This document shows positions 16,857-25,745 of a stretch of DNA of 37,178 nt, in pieces. Origin of the DNA: Ignavibacteriales bacterium. Its GTDB lineage: Bacteria; Bacteroidota; Ignavibacteria; UBA10030. Position 1 is the first letter of the stretch, and the number at the start of each line of letters is the position of its first letter. The notes under the pieces are model-generated. The model made no database searches. It saw only the letters and a list, made by a program, of their open reading frames with translations, and was not told where the DNA came from. The position numbers and the translations under genes were made by a program. The DNA lies in contig JACPUH010000035.1 in assembly GCA_016192345.1 (NCBI GenBank), positions 1-37,178 on the forward strand, given 5' to 3'.

Positions 16857-17644
16857 TGGCGGCCCTTCGGACAGCCTATATTCGCTTTAAGTCGATGCTC
16901 CCGGAACCGTTACGGGAAATGCTGAGCGCGGTCAATCAACGTTTTTTCGCGCGGAAAACGGTTCAGCGAAAGTACGGGGGATGGTTCGATGTGGACTGGC
17001 GGAAGAAGTTCCGTTCCTTTTCCGATGAGGAATGGCAACGGGCGTACGACGAAGCATGGAAGCACCACGGGAATCGATGCGTCGAAGAGACCGATGAGGA
17101 AATGATTCTCGCCGCCCTGGGCGGTCCGGGGTCCGTGCTCGAGGTGGGGTGTGGCGCCGGAACGCTGGCGATTCGTCTTGCACACGAGGGGTTCCAGCTC
17201 ACCGGACCTGATGTCAGTACTGAAGCGTTGAAGCAGGCGGAAGAGCGGGCCAGGCGGGAGGGGGTCACGGTGGAATGGAGGCAAGGCTTTGTAGAGCATC
17301 TCCCCCTGCCGGATCAATCGTTCGACTATGTGACCTGTTGCCACACGCTGGAACATGTGAAGGATCTGCAGCGATCGACCTCGGAGTTACGGCGGGTCGC
17401 GCGGAAGAAGATCGTTGTCCTGACGCCTCAACAGAAGTTTCGCATGTATGCCGAGAATTATCATACTCAATTTTTTGAAACCCGGGAACAGTTGATCGAG
17501 GCATTTGGTCTGAAAGAGTACACGTGCAGGGAAATCGACTGCATCGATCATCGAAACGAGTTCCAAGGCAAGGCCTTCCTGTACGTCGGCCTTCTTGAAG
17601 ACCCCTCCAACGAAGCCGTACCTTTCCCAAATGATCGACTATGA
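16856..17644 (+). CDS. Class I SAM-dependent methyltransferase
   Basis: 262 residues from an ATG that overlaps the EVE stop. Motif I is SVLEVGCGAGTLAIRLA (about 93-109); the acidic motif II position appears as GPDVS, and the post-motif region DYVTCCHTLEHVKD has the small-molecule methyltransferase (Methyltransf_11) look. An N-terminal extension of about 85 residues, rich in charged residues, precedes the SAM fold. The substrate is unknown. The last four bases (ATGA) overlap the start of the URO-D-fold gene, making a coupled three-gene run. Methyl transfer to a small molecule or lipid is more likely than to DNA, since no DNA-methyltransferase motif is seen. Confidence 0.85.
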   Translation: MAALRTAYIRFKSMLPEPLREMLSAVNQRFFARKTVQRKYGGWFDVDWRKKFRSFSDEEWQRAYDEAWKHHGNRCVEETDEEMILAALGGPGSVLEVGCGAGTLAIRLAHEGFQLTGPDVSTEALKQAEERARREGVTVEWRQGFVEHLPLPDQSFDYVTCCHTLEHVKDLQRSTSELRRVARKKIVVLTPQQKFRMYAENYHTQFFETREQLIEAFGLKEYTCREIDCIDHRNEFQGKAFLYVGLLEDPSNEAVPFPNDRL

Positions 17645-18750
17645 CGACTCATCTTCCCCTGGCCCGACCCCGTCCCGATGTGACCGAGTTCATCCAAATT
17701 CTTATGGGGACGAAACCACCCACACGAGTTCCGCTTGTCGAATATATCGTGGACGACGTCGTGATGCGTCCGGTTGTCGAGAATCTTCTGGGGCGGCAAT
17801 GGGTTGAGTACGGTACGGACCGGGATTCCCAGCGTGCCTACCTGGATAACTTCATCGAATTCTGGTACCGGCTCGGGTATGATTTTGTCCGTTTCGAGCA
17901 GAGCCTTGAATTCAACGAGTTGAAACTGGTGATCCCCGATGCTGCACCCGGTTCCACGAAGCAACGCGGCTGGGCCGATGAACACCGGGGAGCGGTCACT
18001 TCCTGGGAGGAGTATGAGAATACCCGCTGGCCGAAGGTGGAGGAGTTTGATTTTTTCCCGTTCGAATATCTCAACAAGCATTTGCCGGAGGGGATGGGAC
18101 TGATCAGTTCGCACGGTGGAGGCATCTTCGAGCACATCACCTGGATCATGTCGTTCGAAGGCTTCTGCCATGCTTTGCTCTACGAACCTGAACTCGTAAG
18201 GATCATCGCGGACAGGTTGGGTGGGGTGATGACTTCATTTTATCGGCACCTGCTCGATCTCGACAAGTTGGTTGCCGTGTTTCCCGGCGACGATATGGGA
18301 TACAACGTCGGAACGCTTGTTTCTCCTGACGATTTGAGAAAATACTTTCTCCCGTGGCATAAAAAATTTTCCGCGATGGCGCATGACCGGAAGCTTCCCT
18401 ACTTTCTCCATTCCTGCGGCAATGTCGAGAAAATCATGGGGGACCTGATCGACGACGTTCGCATCGACGGGAAGCATTCGTACGAAGACAACATCATCCC
18501 GGTGCAAAATTTCCAGGCGAGGTATGGGGACAGGATTGCCGTCCTCGGCGGGATGGACCTGAATATCCTTGGGGCGGCCAGTGAGGAAGACGTGCGTAAA
18601 CACACCCGCTTTCTTATCGAGACATGCGGCGGCAGGGGGCGGTATGCCATCGGGTCGGGCAATTCGATTCCGAGCTACATCCCTCCCCGAAACTATCTTG
18701 CCATGGTTGACGAGGCGATTGATCTCTCCAAATCATTTCCCCTCAACTGA
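17641..18750 (+). CDS. URO-D-fold protein with a zinc-methyltransferase (MtaA/MT2-like) motif
   Basis: A 369-residue member of the uroporphyrinogen decarboxylase superfamily. It lacks the N-terminal RQAGR substrate-binding motif of true HemE. Instead it has H257-S-C259 in FLHSCGN and C329 in ETCGGRGRYAIGSGNSIPSY, matching the His-X-Cys-Xn-Cys zinc site of corrinoid methyltransferases such as MtaA and MtbA, where the metal activates a thiol. It is therefore probably a cobalamin- or thiol-dependent methyltransferase. It overlaps the preceding SAM methyltransferase by ATGA and is followed, after a terminator, by a BtuF-like corrinoid-binding protein. The methyl donor and acceptor are unknown, and no corrinoid-carrier (B12-binding) domain is encoded here. 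Confidence 0.82.
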   Translation: MTTHLPLARPRPDVTEFIQILMGTKPPTRVPLVEYIVDDVVMRPVVENLLGRQWVEYGTDRDSQRAYLDNFIEFWYRLGYDFVRFEQSLEFNELKLVIPDAAPGSTKQRGWADEHRGAVTSWEEYENTRWPKVEEFDFFPFEYLNKHLPEGMGLISSHGGGIFEHITWIMSFEGFCHALLYEPELVRIIADRLGGVMTSFYRHLLDLDKLVAVFPGDDMGYNVGTLVSPDDLRKYFLPWHKKFSAMAHDRKLPYFLHSCGNVEKIMGDLIDDVRIDGKHSYEDNIIPVQNFQARYGDRIAVLGGMDLNILGAASEEDVRKHTRFLIETCGGRGRYAIGSGNSIPSYIPPRNYLAMVDEAIDLSKSFPLN

Positions 18751-18773
18751 TCAGCACTTATCCATTAAGCACA

Positions 18774-18807
18774 AAGGGATGCCTATTTGTTCCCTTAAGT
18801 TTTTTTT
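18774..18807 (+). terminator. Probable rho-independent terminator
   Basis: AAGGGA and TCCCTT form a 6-bp stem around an 11-base loop, followed after AAG by eight T (18800-18807). The stem is short and not directly joined to the T run, so the call is moderate. It would end the EVE/methyltransferase/URO-D transcript. Confidence 0.4.
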
Positions 18808-18834
18808 CTTCGTGTCCCTTGGTGACCTTCGTGG
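18808..18834. repeat. Short-period CTTCGTG/CTTGGTG repeat
   Basis: CTTCGTG at 18808, CTTGGTG at 18818 and CTTCGTG at 18827 repeat with a period of 9-10. Read on the minus strand this is CACGAAGG, CACCAAGG, CACGAAG, the same CACGAA/CACCAA alternation as in the element at 9659-9781, in the opposite orientation. Confidence 0.45.
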
Positions 18835-18875
18835 ATAAATTGAACAGGATTTTTTCAATGTCCTGGTAGTACTTC

Positions 18876-19655
18876 ATGAAAACCTCCTATCCGAATCGGA
18901 TTATTTGTCTCACGGAAGAGACCACGGAAACGCTCTATCTCCTTGGATGCGGAGAGAGGGTTGTCGGGATCTCGGGGTTCACCGTCCGTCCGAAGGAAGT
19001 GAGGCTGGATACGCCGAAAGTTTCCACCTTCCTGGAAGCGAACTTTGAGAAGATCGTCGGGCTCCAACCGGACCTTGTCCTGACGTTTTCCGACCTGCAG
19101 GCCGGCATCGTCCGGGAGCTTGTGCTGCGCGGCATTCCGGTAATTTCGTTCAATCAACGCAGTGTCGATGAGATTCTTCAAATGATCCTGGTTTTGGGGG
19201 GAATCGTCGGGAAACAGCGGGAGGCCGAAGCGCTTGTCGAAAGGTATGAAGAGCGGCTTCATCAAGTCCGGCTTCGAGCGTCCGGCAAAAGAAGGCCAAA
19301 GGTATACTTCGAAGAATGGGGGGATCCCCTCATTTCAGGGATCCGGTGGGTCAGCGAGTTGATTGAGATAGCAGGAGGAGAGGATTGTTTTCCGGAACTG
19401 CGCCGCCATCACGACGCAAAGAACCGCATCGTTCAGCCTGATGAAGTGGTGAAGCGCGACCCCGAGATCATCATTGGGTCATGGTGTGGGAAACAGTTCA
19501 AGCAGGAGGAAGTCCTTCGTCGGTCGGGTTGGGATGCTGTGAGCGCGGTCAGGAACCGGCGCCTCTACGAAATCAAATCTTCGATCATTCTCCAGCCCGG
19601 CCCCGCGGCCCTGACCGATGGTCTGGATGCCCTTCTTGCCATTCTTCGGGAATAA
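18876..19655 (+). CDS. BtuF/TroA-fold corrinoid- or metal-chelate-binding protein without signal peptide
   Basis: 259 residues with the two-lobed periplasmic-binding fold of BtuF-type proteins: RIICLTEETTETLYLLGCGERVVGIS at the start, LQPDLVLTFSDLQAG, PVISFNQRSVDEIL, and PGPAALTDGLDALLAIL at the end. A TAG three codons upstream of the ATG rules out an N-terminal extension, so there is no signal peptide or lipobox and the protein should stay in the cytoplasm. No ABC permease or ATPase gene is nearby. Proteins of this type are often annotated as cobalamin-binding. Its place after a corrinoid-methyltransferase-like gene is suggestive but both could be independent. Confidence 0.8.
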   Translation: MKTSYPNRIICLTEETTETLYLLGCGERVVGISGFTVRPKEVRLDTPKVSTFLEANFEKIVGLQPDLVLTFSDLQAGIVRELVLRGIPVISFNQRSVDEILQMILVLGGIVGKQREAEALVERYEERLHQVRLRASGKRRPKVYFEEWGDPLISGIRWVSELIEIAGGEDCFPELRRHHDAKNRIVQPDEVVKRDPEIIIGSWCGKQFKQEEVLRRSGWDAVSAVRNRRLYEIKSSIILQPGPAALTDGLDALLAILRE

Positions 19656-19685
19656 TTCAACCCGGTTCAAGGTGCCTTGTGCGCC

Positions 19686-21437
19686 TCAAAGCCCGAGCGC
19701 TGTAATAAAATTCTCAACCCTTTGTTTGTGTTCCTCTGCCTGTCTCCTGACGAGTGCGGCGAACCCGGGGGAGAGGGTTCCGGCAGGGATTGTTCCTGCC
19801 GATTCGATCGCCTGCAGATACCATGTTCCCCACGCCTGGATAATTTCCTTTTCTTGTTTCTTCACCGCGCTCAACATTTCGCCCCCCTGTACCTGACCCT
19901 CGGACAATTCGACGAGTGCAAGCTTCTCCAGACTTTGAAAGCGCAGTTTCGCCGCCTCCACAACCGTGTTCAAAGCTTCTTGGGCTGTCTCCTCGGAGCC
20001 AATCGCAAGCATCATGGCGGCTGTCGCTACGCTTACGCCGGCATTTTTCATTTCGGAAGGACTGATATTCTCGATTCCGTCCATGCTGGAATGGTAGGCG
20101 AAATCCGGAAAGTGCCAGCTTAAAACCGCAGGGATGCCTTTCCAGAGAAACGGATCATGGTCGCTTCCCCCCTCCCAGACGTTGTGCGCCGTTCTCCAGT
20201 TTGTTGTACTGGAACGTTCCCGGATGATCGAAAGATAGAAATCGTTCAGATAGCTCCCAAAGAGCCTCTCCCGGTCCCACGATCCGGTTCCCCAGCCGGA
20301 ATGCTGATCGGGGTAGCGAAACCAGACGGCTCCGGGGTCGGGCATACGCTCCACGCGGAAGATACCCCCCGTTTTTTCCGGATTGCCACCCACCATGTCG
20401 AGCACGAAGGCGGCCTTCACCTTCTCCAATGCGTCCCGGTGACGGTTCATCCAGAATCCCGTTCCTTCGTATTCGTCGACCCAGAGGAAGGTGATAGTCC
20501 TTGCGGGCGGCTCGATGCGCCCTTCTACAATTCCCCTCGAGATGGAGCGGAGGATCTCCAGGAGGGTTGCGGATCCGCTCGCGTTGTCATTCGCCCCCGG
20601 TTTGTAATGGTCCAGGTGACCGACGAGAACAATCCGTTCATCCGGTCTGGATGTGCCGGGGATTTCGGCGATCAATGTTTTGACCGGCGTAAGAGCGAAC
20701 GAAGTCTGAATCTGGATCCTCACCTTCACTTGTTGATAGCTGAGCATGGAGCGGAGCTCTTCGGACAATGGGCGGGAGATCTTTAGTCCAAATGATCTGT
20801 ACGTCGTATCGTACGGGATGGAGCCTTCTGCGATGATATCGGGGTGCTGGTCGGGACTGTTATGGGCTGGGACGTGGGATGAGATTACCCCTTTCGCTCC
20901 CTTGCTCGTGGCAATCCTGAAGGCCTGGGATGCAGGGGCGTCGCACATGACCACGGCCCCCTCAACAAAGACCTGCTCGTAATCAGCTTCTGTCTCCCCT
21001 CCTTTGACATACACCAGGGGTGCGATGAGGTCGGTGGAAAAGGAGTTCTTGCAGAGAAGGACCGGGGTTTGCTCGTAGGAATGCAACACCCGCCGCTCGG
21101 GCATTTCGAGTGACAGAACCGCGTTGCGAGGAGTCCAGACCTGTCCTCGGGGCATATCCTCCTGAATAAAATACCGCCCGGAGCCTCCGGCCATTTCACC
21201 GTACTGAAACCCTTGTCGGTCCAATTCCTGCTCAATAAATCCGACACATGTATCAAATCCGGGGCCGCCACCGATTCGCCAGAAGCGCGTGAAGAACTCC
21301 ATCGAGCGGTAGGCCTGGTCTGCGTCAAACAGGTCCTCGAAGGTCTTGAGAAACCGTGTCGATTCCTGTTGTGTCGCAAGGCAAGCGCCGTACTGCAGGA
21401 TGAACAATGCGGCCAGTAGTGGGAGGCGAGTCAGCAA
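19686..21437 (-). CDS. Exported M28-family metallopeptidase with an inserted PA-like domain
   Basis: 583 residues beginning at a TTG (complement of 21435-21437) with GGAG just upstream; no ATG is available before an in-frame stop, and this start gives a signal peptide (LPLLAALFILQYGACLA). A PA-like segment (about 120-225) precedes the catalytic core. The zinc residues can be traced: H274 in VGHLDHY, D284 in GANDNASGS, D347 in VLDMVGG, H449 in FAYHSSMD. The usual adjacent EE pair appears as D321-E322 in VDEYEGTGF, an unusual replacement at the catalytic position. It probably removes amino acids from peptides outside the inner membrane. It is the only minus-strand gene, divergent from the TonB receptor and convergent with the BtuF-like gene. 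Confidence 0.88.
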   Translation of the reverse strand: MLTRLPLLAALFILQYGACLATQQESTRFLKTFEDLFDADQAYRSMEFFTRFWRIGGGPGFDTCVGFIEQELDRQGFQYGEMAGGSGRYFIQEDMPRGQVWTPRNAVLSLEMPERRVLHSYEQTPVLLCKNSFSTDLIAPLVYVKGGETEADYEQVFVEGAVVMCDAPASQAFRIATSKGAKGVISSHVPAHNSPDQHPDIIAEGSIPYDTTYRSFGLKISRPLSEELRSMLSYQQVKVRIQIQTSFALTPVKTLIAEIPGTSRPDERIVLVGHLDHYKPGANDNASGSATLLEILRSISRGIVEGRIEPPARTITFLWVDEYEGTGFWMNRHRDALEKVKAAFVLDMVGGNPEKTGGIFRVERMPDPGAVWFRYPDQHSGWGTGSWDRERLFGSYLNDFYLSIIRERSSTTNWRTAHNVWEGGSDHDPFLWKGIPAVLSWHFPDFAYHSSMDGIENISPSEMKNAGVSVATAAMMLAIGSEETAQEALNTVVEAAKLRFQSLEKLALVELSEGQVQGGEMLSAVKKQEKEIIQAWGTWYLQAIESAGTIPAGTLSPGFAALVRRQAEEHKQRVENFITALGL

Positions 21438-21599
21438 GGTACTCCGTCGTCAATGATGTAAAAATGCGGGAGGAACTTACAAAGAACTTCAGGGACTTGC
21501 AATACCGTCGCACCTTGCCCATTCATCGACTCGCTGGGGCGGTTCATCGCACTTGCATAGCATGTCAGAGGGAAAATTCTTACTTTGGCGCCATCACGT

Positions 21600-23828
21600 A
21601 TGGAAAGGGGCTGCTTGCGCATTTGGGTTGGTGTTCTTCTCCTTATTGGAATTCCCCTCGTTCTCCTCGCTCAGGGGACCGACATTCGGGGTGTTGTATC
21701 CGATAGTACTTCGGGTGAACGGCTCCCGTTTGCCAACGTCGTGGTGGTGGGCACCAGCAGGGGCGCGGCGACGAATATCCAGGGATTCTACCTCGTTCCC
21801 AACGTCCCTCCCGGTGCCTACACGATCTCCGCGAGCTCCATCGGGTACGAGACGAAACGGAGGAACGTCGTCATTGAGGCGGGCCAACCGGTTGTCGTCA
21901 ACTTCGAGCTTCCCCCGAAAGTGGTGGAGTTCTCCGAGATCGTCGTGACCGATCAGGCCAAGAGGGAACTGACCGAGATCAGCACGAGCATTCACCTGCT
22001 TGATCAAAAAGATGTCCGCATCGTTCCCACTACGATCCAGGAAGATATTTTCCGCTCCATCCGCATCCTCCCCGGAATTGTCTCCACCAGCGACGTCAAT
22101 TCGCAATTCTATGTACGGGGCGGGGCCGGCGACCAAAACCTGATCCTGCTCGACGGAATCAAGATCTATAACCCGTACCATGCCTTTGGGATCTTCAGCA
22201 TCTTCGACTCCGACATTATCAAAACCACCGAAGTCTACACCGGAGCGTTTCCCCCCGGGTTTGGCGGGCGGCTTTCCTCCGTCGTCAATATGACGAGCCG
22301 TGACGGCAAACAAAAGGAGATCTTTGGCAAGGCGAACCTCAATTTTCTCTCGACGAAATTGCAGGTGGAGGGGCCGGTCATTGGGGAGGCGACTTGGGTC
22401 ATCAGCGGGCGGAAATCGCTCTTCTCCAACACCTTCAGAAATTTTCTCCGGAAGGACGTTCCGCTCTCGTTTTACGACCTCTTTGCCAAGGTGACGGTCC
22501 AGGGTTCCGAGCATTCAAAATACGGATTGCAGGCTTTTACCAGTGGTGATGACCTGCGCTCCGACAATCTGAACGAGCCCGACTATTCCTGGCGAAACCA
22601 GGCGGTCGGCTTTATCGCGGCGGGCCTTATCCAGGACCGCGTCTTCATCAATGCTGTCGGGTATGAAAACAATTTCATCGCCAAACGGGAGCCCAAAAGC
22701 ACCAGTATGCTCTCGGCTGCCTCAACCCGGGTCCGGGAAGTCGGGGTCAAGGCCAACGCGACGCTCTATACCGATACGCATGATCTCTATTTCTTCGGTT
22801 TTGAATTCAGCTTTCCGTCCCTGGAATACAACCTTACCAACAACTTCGGGGTACCGAGACGGCTCTTCAGTTCGTTCGTCGAAACATCGACGTGGTTACG
22901 CTACCAGACGAACCTGGGGAACTTGTTGCTTGACGGCGGGCTTCATATCGACCTCAGTTCCCTGCTCGACCGCGAGGCCGGTTTGGAAGTGTTTCAGCCG
23001 CGGCTCAATCTCAGTTATCTCCTGATCGATAACTGGCGGGCGAAGTTCTCCTACGGCCGTTTCAATCAGAACATCATTACCGTCAATAATGAAGACGATG
23101 TCATCTCCATTTTTGACGCCTGGATCAGGGTGCCGATCGGGTTGAAACCGGAGCAGGCCGACCATTACGTGGCCGGGATCGATGGGAACATCATCCCTGC
23201 GCTCTCCACCAGTTTCCAGACCTACTACAAATACTACAGCAGTTTGGTCAGTTATAATCGCGACAAAGTGGATGCGCTCGATCCGGATTATGTCAACAGC
23301 ACGGGGAAGGCATTCGGTTTCGAGGCGCTCATTCGTTATGGCGCCCCCGTGGTGGATGTATACGTTGCCTACACCCTGGGGTGGACGACCATCACGGCAG
23401 GGGGATTCACCTATTACCCGCGGTACGACCGGAGGCACAACCTGAATATGCTGGCGGTGGCCCATGTGACGGATGCGTTCGACCTGACCGTTCGGTGGGA
23501 GCTCGGCAGCGGTTTCCCGTTCACGCAATCTGTCGGGTACTACGACCGCCTGAACCTGGGTAATATCTTCGGCGGTCAATACGTCGGAGAAACGGGCCCG
23601 CCGTATTCTATCCTTGGGGAAAAAAACAAGGCGCGGTTGCCGGCCTACCACCGGATGGACTTCAGCGCCTCGTACCGATTCCAGGTCGCTCCCATCAGCG
23701 GATCGCTGGGGTTACATATCATCAACGTGTATGATCACCGCAATGTTTTTTATTTCGATAGGAAGACCGGTCAGCAGGTCAATATGCTCCCGTTTTTCCC
23801 TTCCCTGACATTGAACCTCGAGTACTGA
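21600..23828 (+). CDS. TonB-dependent receptor with N-terminal carboxypeptidase-like domain
   Basis: 742 residues from the ATG at 21600, which gives a signal peptide (CLRIWVGVLLLIGIPLVLLAQ). Residues about 28-110 are a carboxypeptidase regulatory-like beta-sandwich (IRGVVSDSTSGERLPFANV, GFYLVPNVPPGAYTISASSIGY). The plug follows with FYVRGGAGDQNLILLDGI and ends FGGRLSSVVNMTSRDG; the rest is an outer-membrane barrel closing with LTLNLEY. A TTG at 21585 in frame is a less likely start. It imports a ligand that cannot be told. The next gene, 3 bases on, encodes a DUF4249-type lipoprotein, a common partner of this receptor class. It is divergent from an M28 peptidase, which hints at peptide-related nutrition. 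Confidence 0.92.
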   Translation: MERGCLRIWVGVLLLIGIPLVLLAQGTDIRGVVSDSTSGERLPFANVVVVGTSRGAATNIQGFYLVPNVPPGAYTISASSIGYETKRRNVVIEAGQPVVVNFELPPKVVEFSEIVVTDQAKRELTEISTSIHLLDQKDVRIVPTTIQEDIFRSIRILPGIVSTSDVNSQFYVRGGAGDQNLILLDGIKIYNPYHAFGIFSIFDSDIIKTTEVYTGAFPPGFGGRLSSVVNMTSRDGKQKEIFGKANLNFLSTKLQVEGPVIGEATWVISGRKSLFSNTFRNFLRKDVPLSFYDLFAKVTVQGSEHSKYGLQAFTSGDDLRSDNLNEPDYSWRNQAVGFIAAGLIQDRVFINAVGYENNFIAKREPKSTSMLSAASTRVREVGVKANATLYTDTHDLYFFGFEFSFPSLEYNLTNNFGVPRRLFSSFVETSTWLRYQTNLGNLLLDGGLHIDLSSLLDREAGLEVFQPRLNLSYLLIDNWRAKFSYGRFNQNIITVNNEDDVISIFDAWIRVPIGLKPEQADHYVAGIDGNIIPALSTSFQTYYKYYSSLVSYNRDKVDALDPDYVNSTGKAFGFEALIRYGAPVVDVYVAYTLGWTTITAGGFTYYPRYDRRHNLNMLAVAHVTDAFDLTVRWELGSGFPFTQSVGYYDRLNLGNIFGGQYVGETGPPYSILGEKNKARLPAYHRMDFSASYRFQVAPISGSLGLHIINVYDHRNVFYFDRKTGQQVNMLPFFPSLTLNLEY

Positions 23829-23831
23829 GCC

Positions 23832-24791
23832 ATGAAACGTCTCGTTCCCTTCTGGATAGTTCTTGTCGGCGCCGGTATGCTGGTGTCGTGTGATTCCGAC
23901 TTCAATCCGAAGGGACCGTACGCCGAACGGATGGTGATCTATTCGATTCTCATGACCAGAACCGACACGCAGTACGTGCGGCTGTACACCACCTACGATC
24001 CCCCTGCTTTTGATCCCCTCGAAATCACCGAGGACCGGGTGATCCGCAATGCGACCGTGGTAGTCCGTCAAGGTGCGACATCGGTTCAGTTCCGTGATAC
24101 GGTCGTAGCACGGGACGATCCCACACGGTACGGGGAGACCGTCCCTGCCTACATGGCGTATCCGTTCAGCATTGTCGGTTCTCAAACCTATTCGCTGACG
24201 ATCGAATCGCCCTCCCATGGTTCGCTGACGGCAACGACCACCATGCCCGGTAAGGGGGATATTACCGTCTTGAACCCGTTCGTCCTGCGGTCTCCGCAGT
24301 CGTTCAATGAGAACATCATTGTCAGTCCCCGCATTACCCCTCCGGCGCGGGGGTTCTTGCTGAGAATGTACATGGATATCGAAGTGCGGTTCAATGGAAC
24401 CTGGTTCCCGAGGCGTGTGGAGGTGCCCAAGGAAGTTGTGGATACCGGGGAGAAACGCCGATTTGTGTACCCCCAGCTTGTTCGAAGGACGACGGTGCCA
24501 ACCTCCGCCGCGTCCCTCAATGCGGAATCGGTCGTGTTTACGCGTTCCGCGTACGAGGCGATTTTGCAGGAGCTGTTCTCGGACTATGGCTCCGAGAACC
24601 TCCGGTTCTCAAAGATCGTCCTCATCCTGACCCAGGTCGACGCGAACCTCTACGTGTACTACAATGTTGCCAACGGATTCCAGGATGAGTTCTCGATCCG
24701 CACCGACCAGCCGGACTATTCGAACATCCAGGGGGGCTTCGGCGTCTTCGGCGCGATGACGGAGGATTCCACCAGCATCAGTCTTCAATAG
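23832..24791 (+). CDS. DUF4249-type lipoprotein, partner of the TonB receptor
   Basis: 319 residues. MKRLVPFWIVLVGAGMLVSC is a lipoprotein signal peptide with the lipobox LVSC and the modified Cys at 20. The mature protein is mostly beta: VIYSILMTRTDTQYVRLYTTY, a central LTIESPSHGSLTATTTMP strand pair, and the C-terminal DQPDYSNIQGGFGVFGA, the pattern that closes DUF4249 proteins. It starts 3 bases after the receptor stop, so the two are co-translated. It is expected at the outer membrane, perhaps handling ligand for the receptor; the ligand is unknown. Confidence 0.8.
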   Translation: MKRLVPFWIVLVGAGMLVSCDSDFNPKGPYAERMVIYSILMTRTDTQYVRLYTTYDPPAFDPLEITEDRVIRNATVVVRQGATSVQFRDTVVARDDPTRYGETVPAYMAYPFSIVGSQTYSLTIESPSHGSLTATTTMPGKGDITVLNPFVLRSPQSFNENIIVSPRITPPARGFLLRMYMDIEVRFNGTWFPRRVEVPKEVVDTGEKRRFVYPQLVRRTTVPTSAASLNAESVVFTRSAYEAILQELFSDYGSENLRFSKIVLILTQVDANLYVYYNVANGFQDEFSIRTDQPDYSNIQGGFGVFGAMTEDSTSISLQ

Positions 24792-24875
24792 CCCTGAGTT
24801 TCTTCTTCCCCGCCTCACACTCTTCTTGAAAATCCATCGAAAAAATGGTAGGTTGGAACACCTGTGTCGCTACTC

Positions 24876-25745
24876 ATGAAGATCTTTTCCCTTTTTCAAT
24901 CCGATCGGCGTTCACCTGCATGGACGTACACCACGCACGGTATGATCTGGCGTATTTTGTTTTCAGACTCCGGCCGGATTTTCGGGGAGAGCCGCGATCA
25001 GGAACAAAAACGGGTTTCGTTCTTTTGCCTTGATGCGCAAACGGGCACGCCGCTGTGGGAGGGAAGGGAGTTCGAGGAGCATTGGTGGATCGGTATCGAA
25101 GCGGTTCGGGATGATGTCGCGCTTCTCCATGAATTTGCGAAACCGGACCTCCCGGAGCACAAACGGATCAAAGCGTTGGACGGCTCCACCGGGAATCTCC
25201 TCTGGAAGAATGATGAGCTGACGTATTGGTTTGGGTACGGGACAACCCTCTACGCGTACAAAGACCTTTTTGAGAAAAGGGTCGGGTATGCCTTGAATGT
25301 TCGCAGCGGCGAGATCCTGCAAACGTTTGACGATTCCTTCGAGGAGCTTCGGCGCATTCGGAGTTTGGCGACGGACGAACAGCGTCAGGAGGCCTTCCGG
25401 TTTCCCGAGATCCTCGACGCGAACAGCGTTGACCCGTTGATTGAAGCGATGGTGCGGAAAGCGACCGCGGGAACGCGCGTGGTGGGAGAGATCGAATATG
25501 TTCGGGAACAGGGGTATCTTGTCTTTAACTACCATGTCCCGGAGACGGACACCGGGACGGGGGCTCCGTTGTTTTCCAACCGACTGTCGGTCATCGACAT
25601 GCAGGGGAACAAGAGCGTGTTTTCGGCGGTGCTTGCACACAGCGTGAAGGCGTTTATCCCGGATTCCTTTTTTGCCAAGCTTCCGTATCTGTATTTTATC
25701 AAGGATCAAACAACGCTTACTGCTGTCAAGCTATGGAAGTCATAA
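24876..25745 (+). CDS. DUF4905-type protein, PQQ-propeller-like repeats
   Basis: 289 residues from the ATG at 24876; a GTG at 24864 would add MSLL. There is no signal peptide. The sequence has propeller-like blades of the form FFCLDAQTGTPLWEGREF, IKALDGSTGNLLWKND and YALNVRSGEILQTFDD, resembling PQQ-like repeats, and matches what I know of the DUF4905 family of Bacteroidota and relatives. Function unknown. Its last 13 bases overlap the start of yjbQ, so the two are coupled. No cofactor-binding or catalytic motif stands out. Confidence 0.72.
   Translation: MKIFSLFQSDRRSPAWTYTTHGMIWRILFSDSGRIFGESRDQEQKRVSFFCLDAQTGTPLWEGREFEEHWWIGIEAVRDDVALLHEFAKPDLPEHKRIKALDGSTGNLLWKNDELTYWFGYGTTLYAYKDLFEKRVGYALNVRSGEILQTFDDSFEELRRIRSLATDEQRQEAFRFPEILDANSVDPLIEAMVRKATAGTRVVGEIEYVREQGYLVFNYHVPETDTGTGAPLFSNRLSVIDMQGNKSVFSAVLAHSVKAFIPDSFFAKLPYLYFIKDQTTLTAVKLWKS

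Noticed and set aside
17641..18750. Heme-pathway uroporphyrinogen decarboxylase (HemE)
   Set aside because: The N-terminal RQAGR motif is absent and a zinc His-X-Cys-Xn-Cys pattern is present instead.
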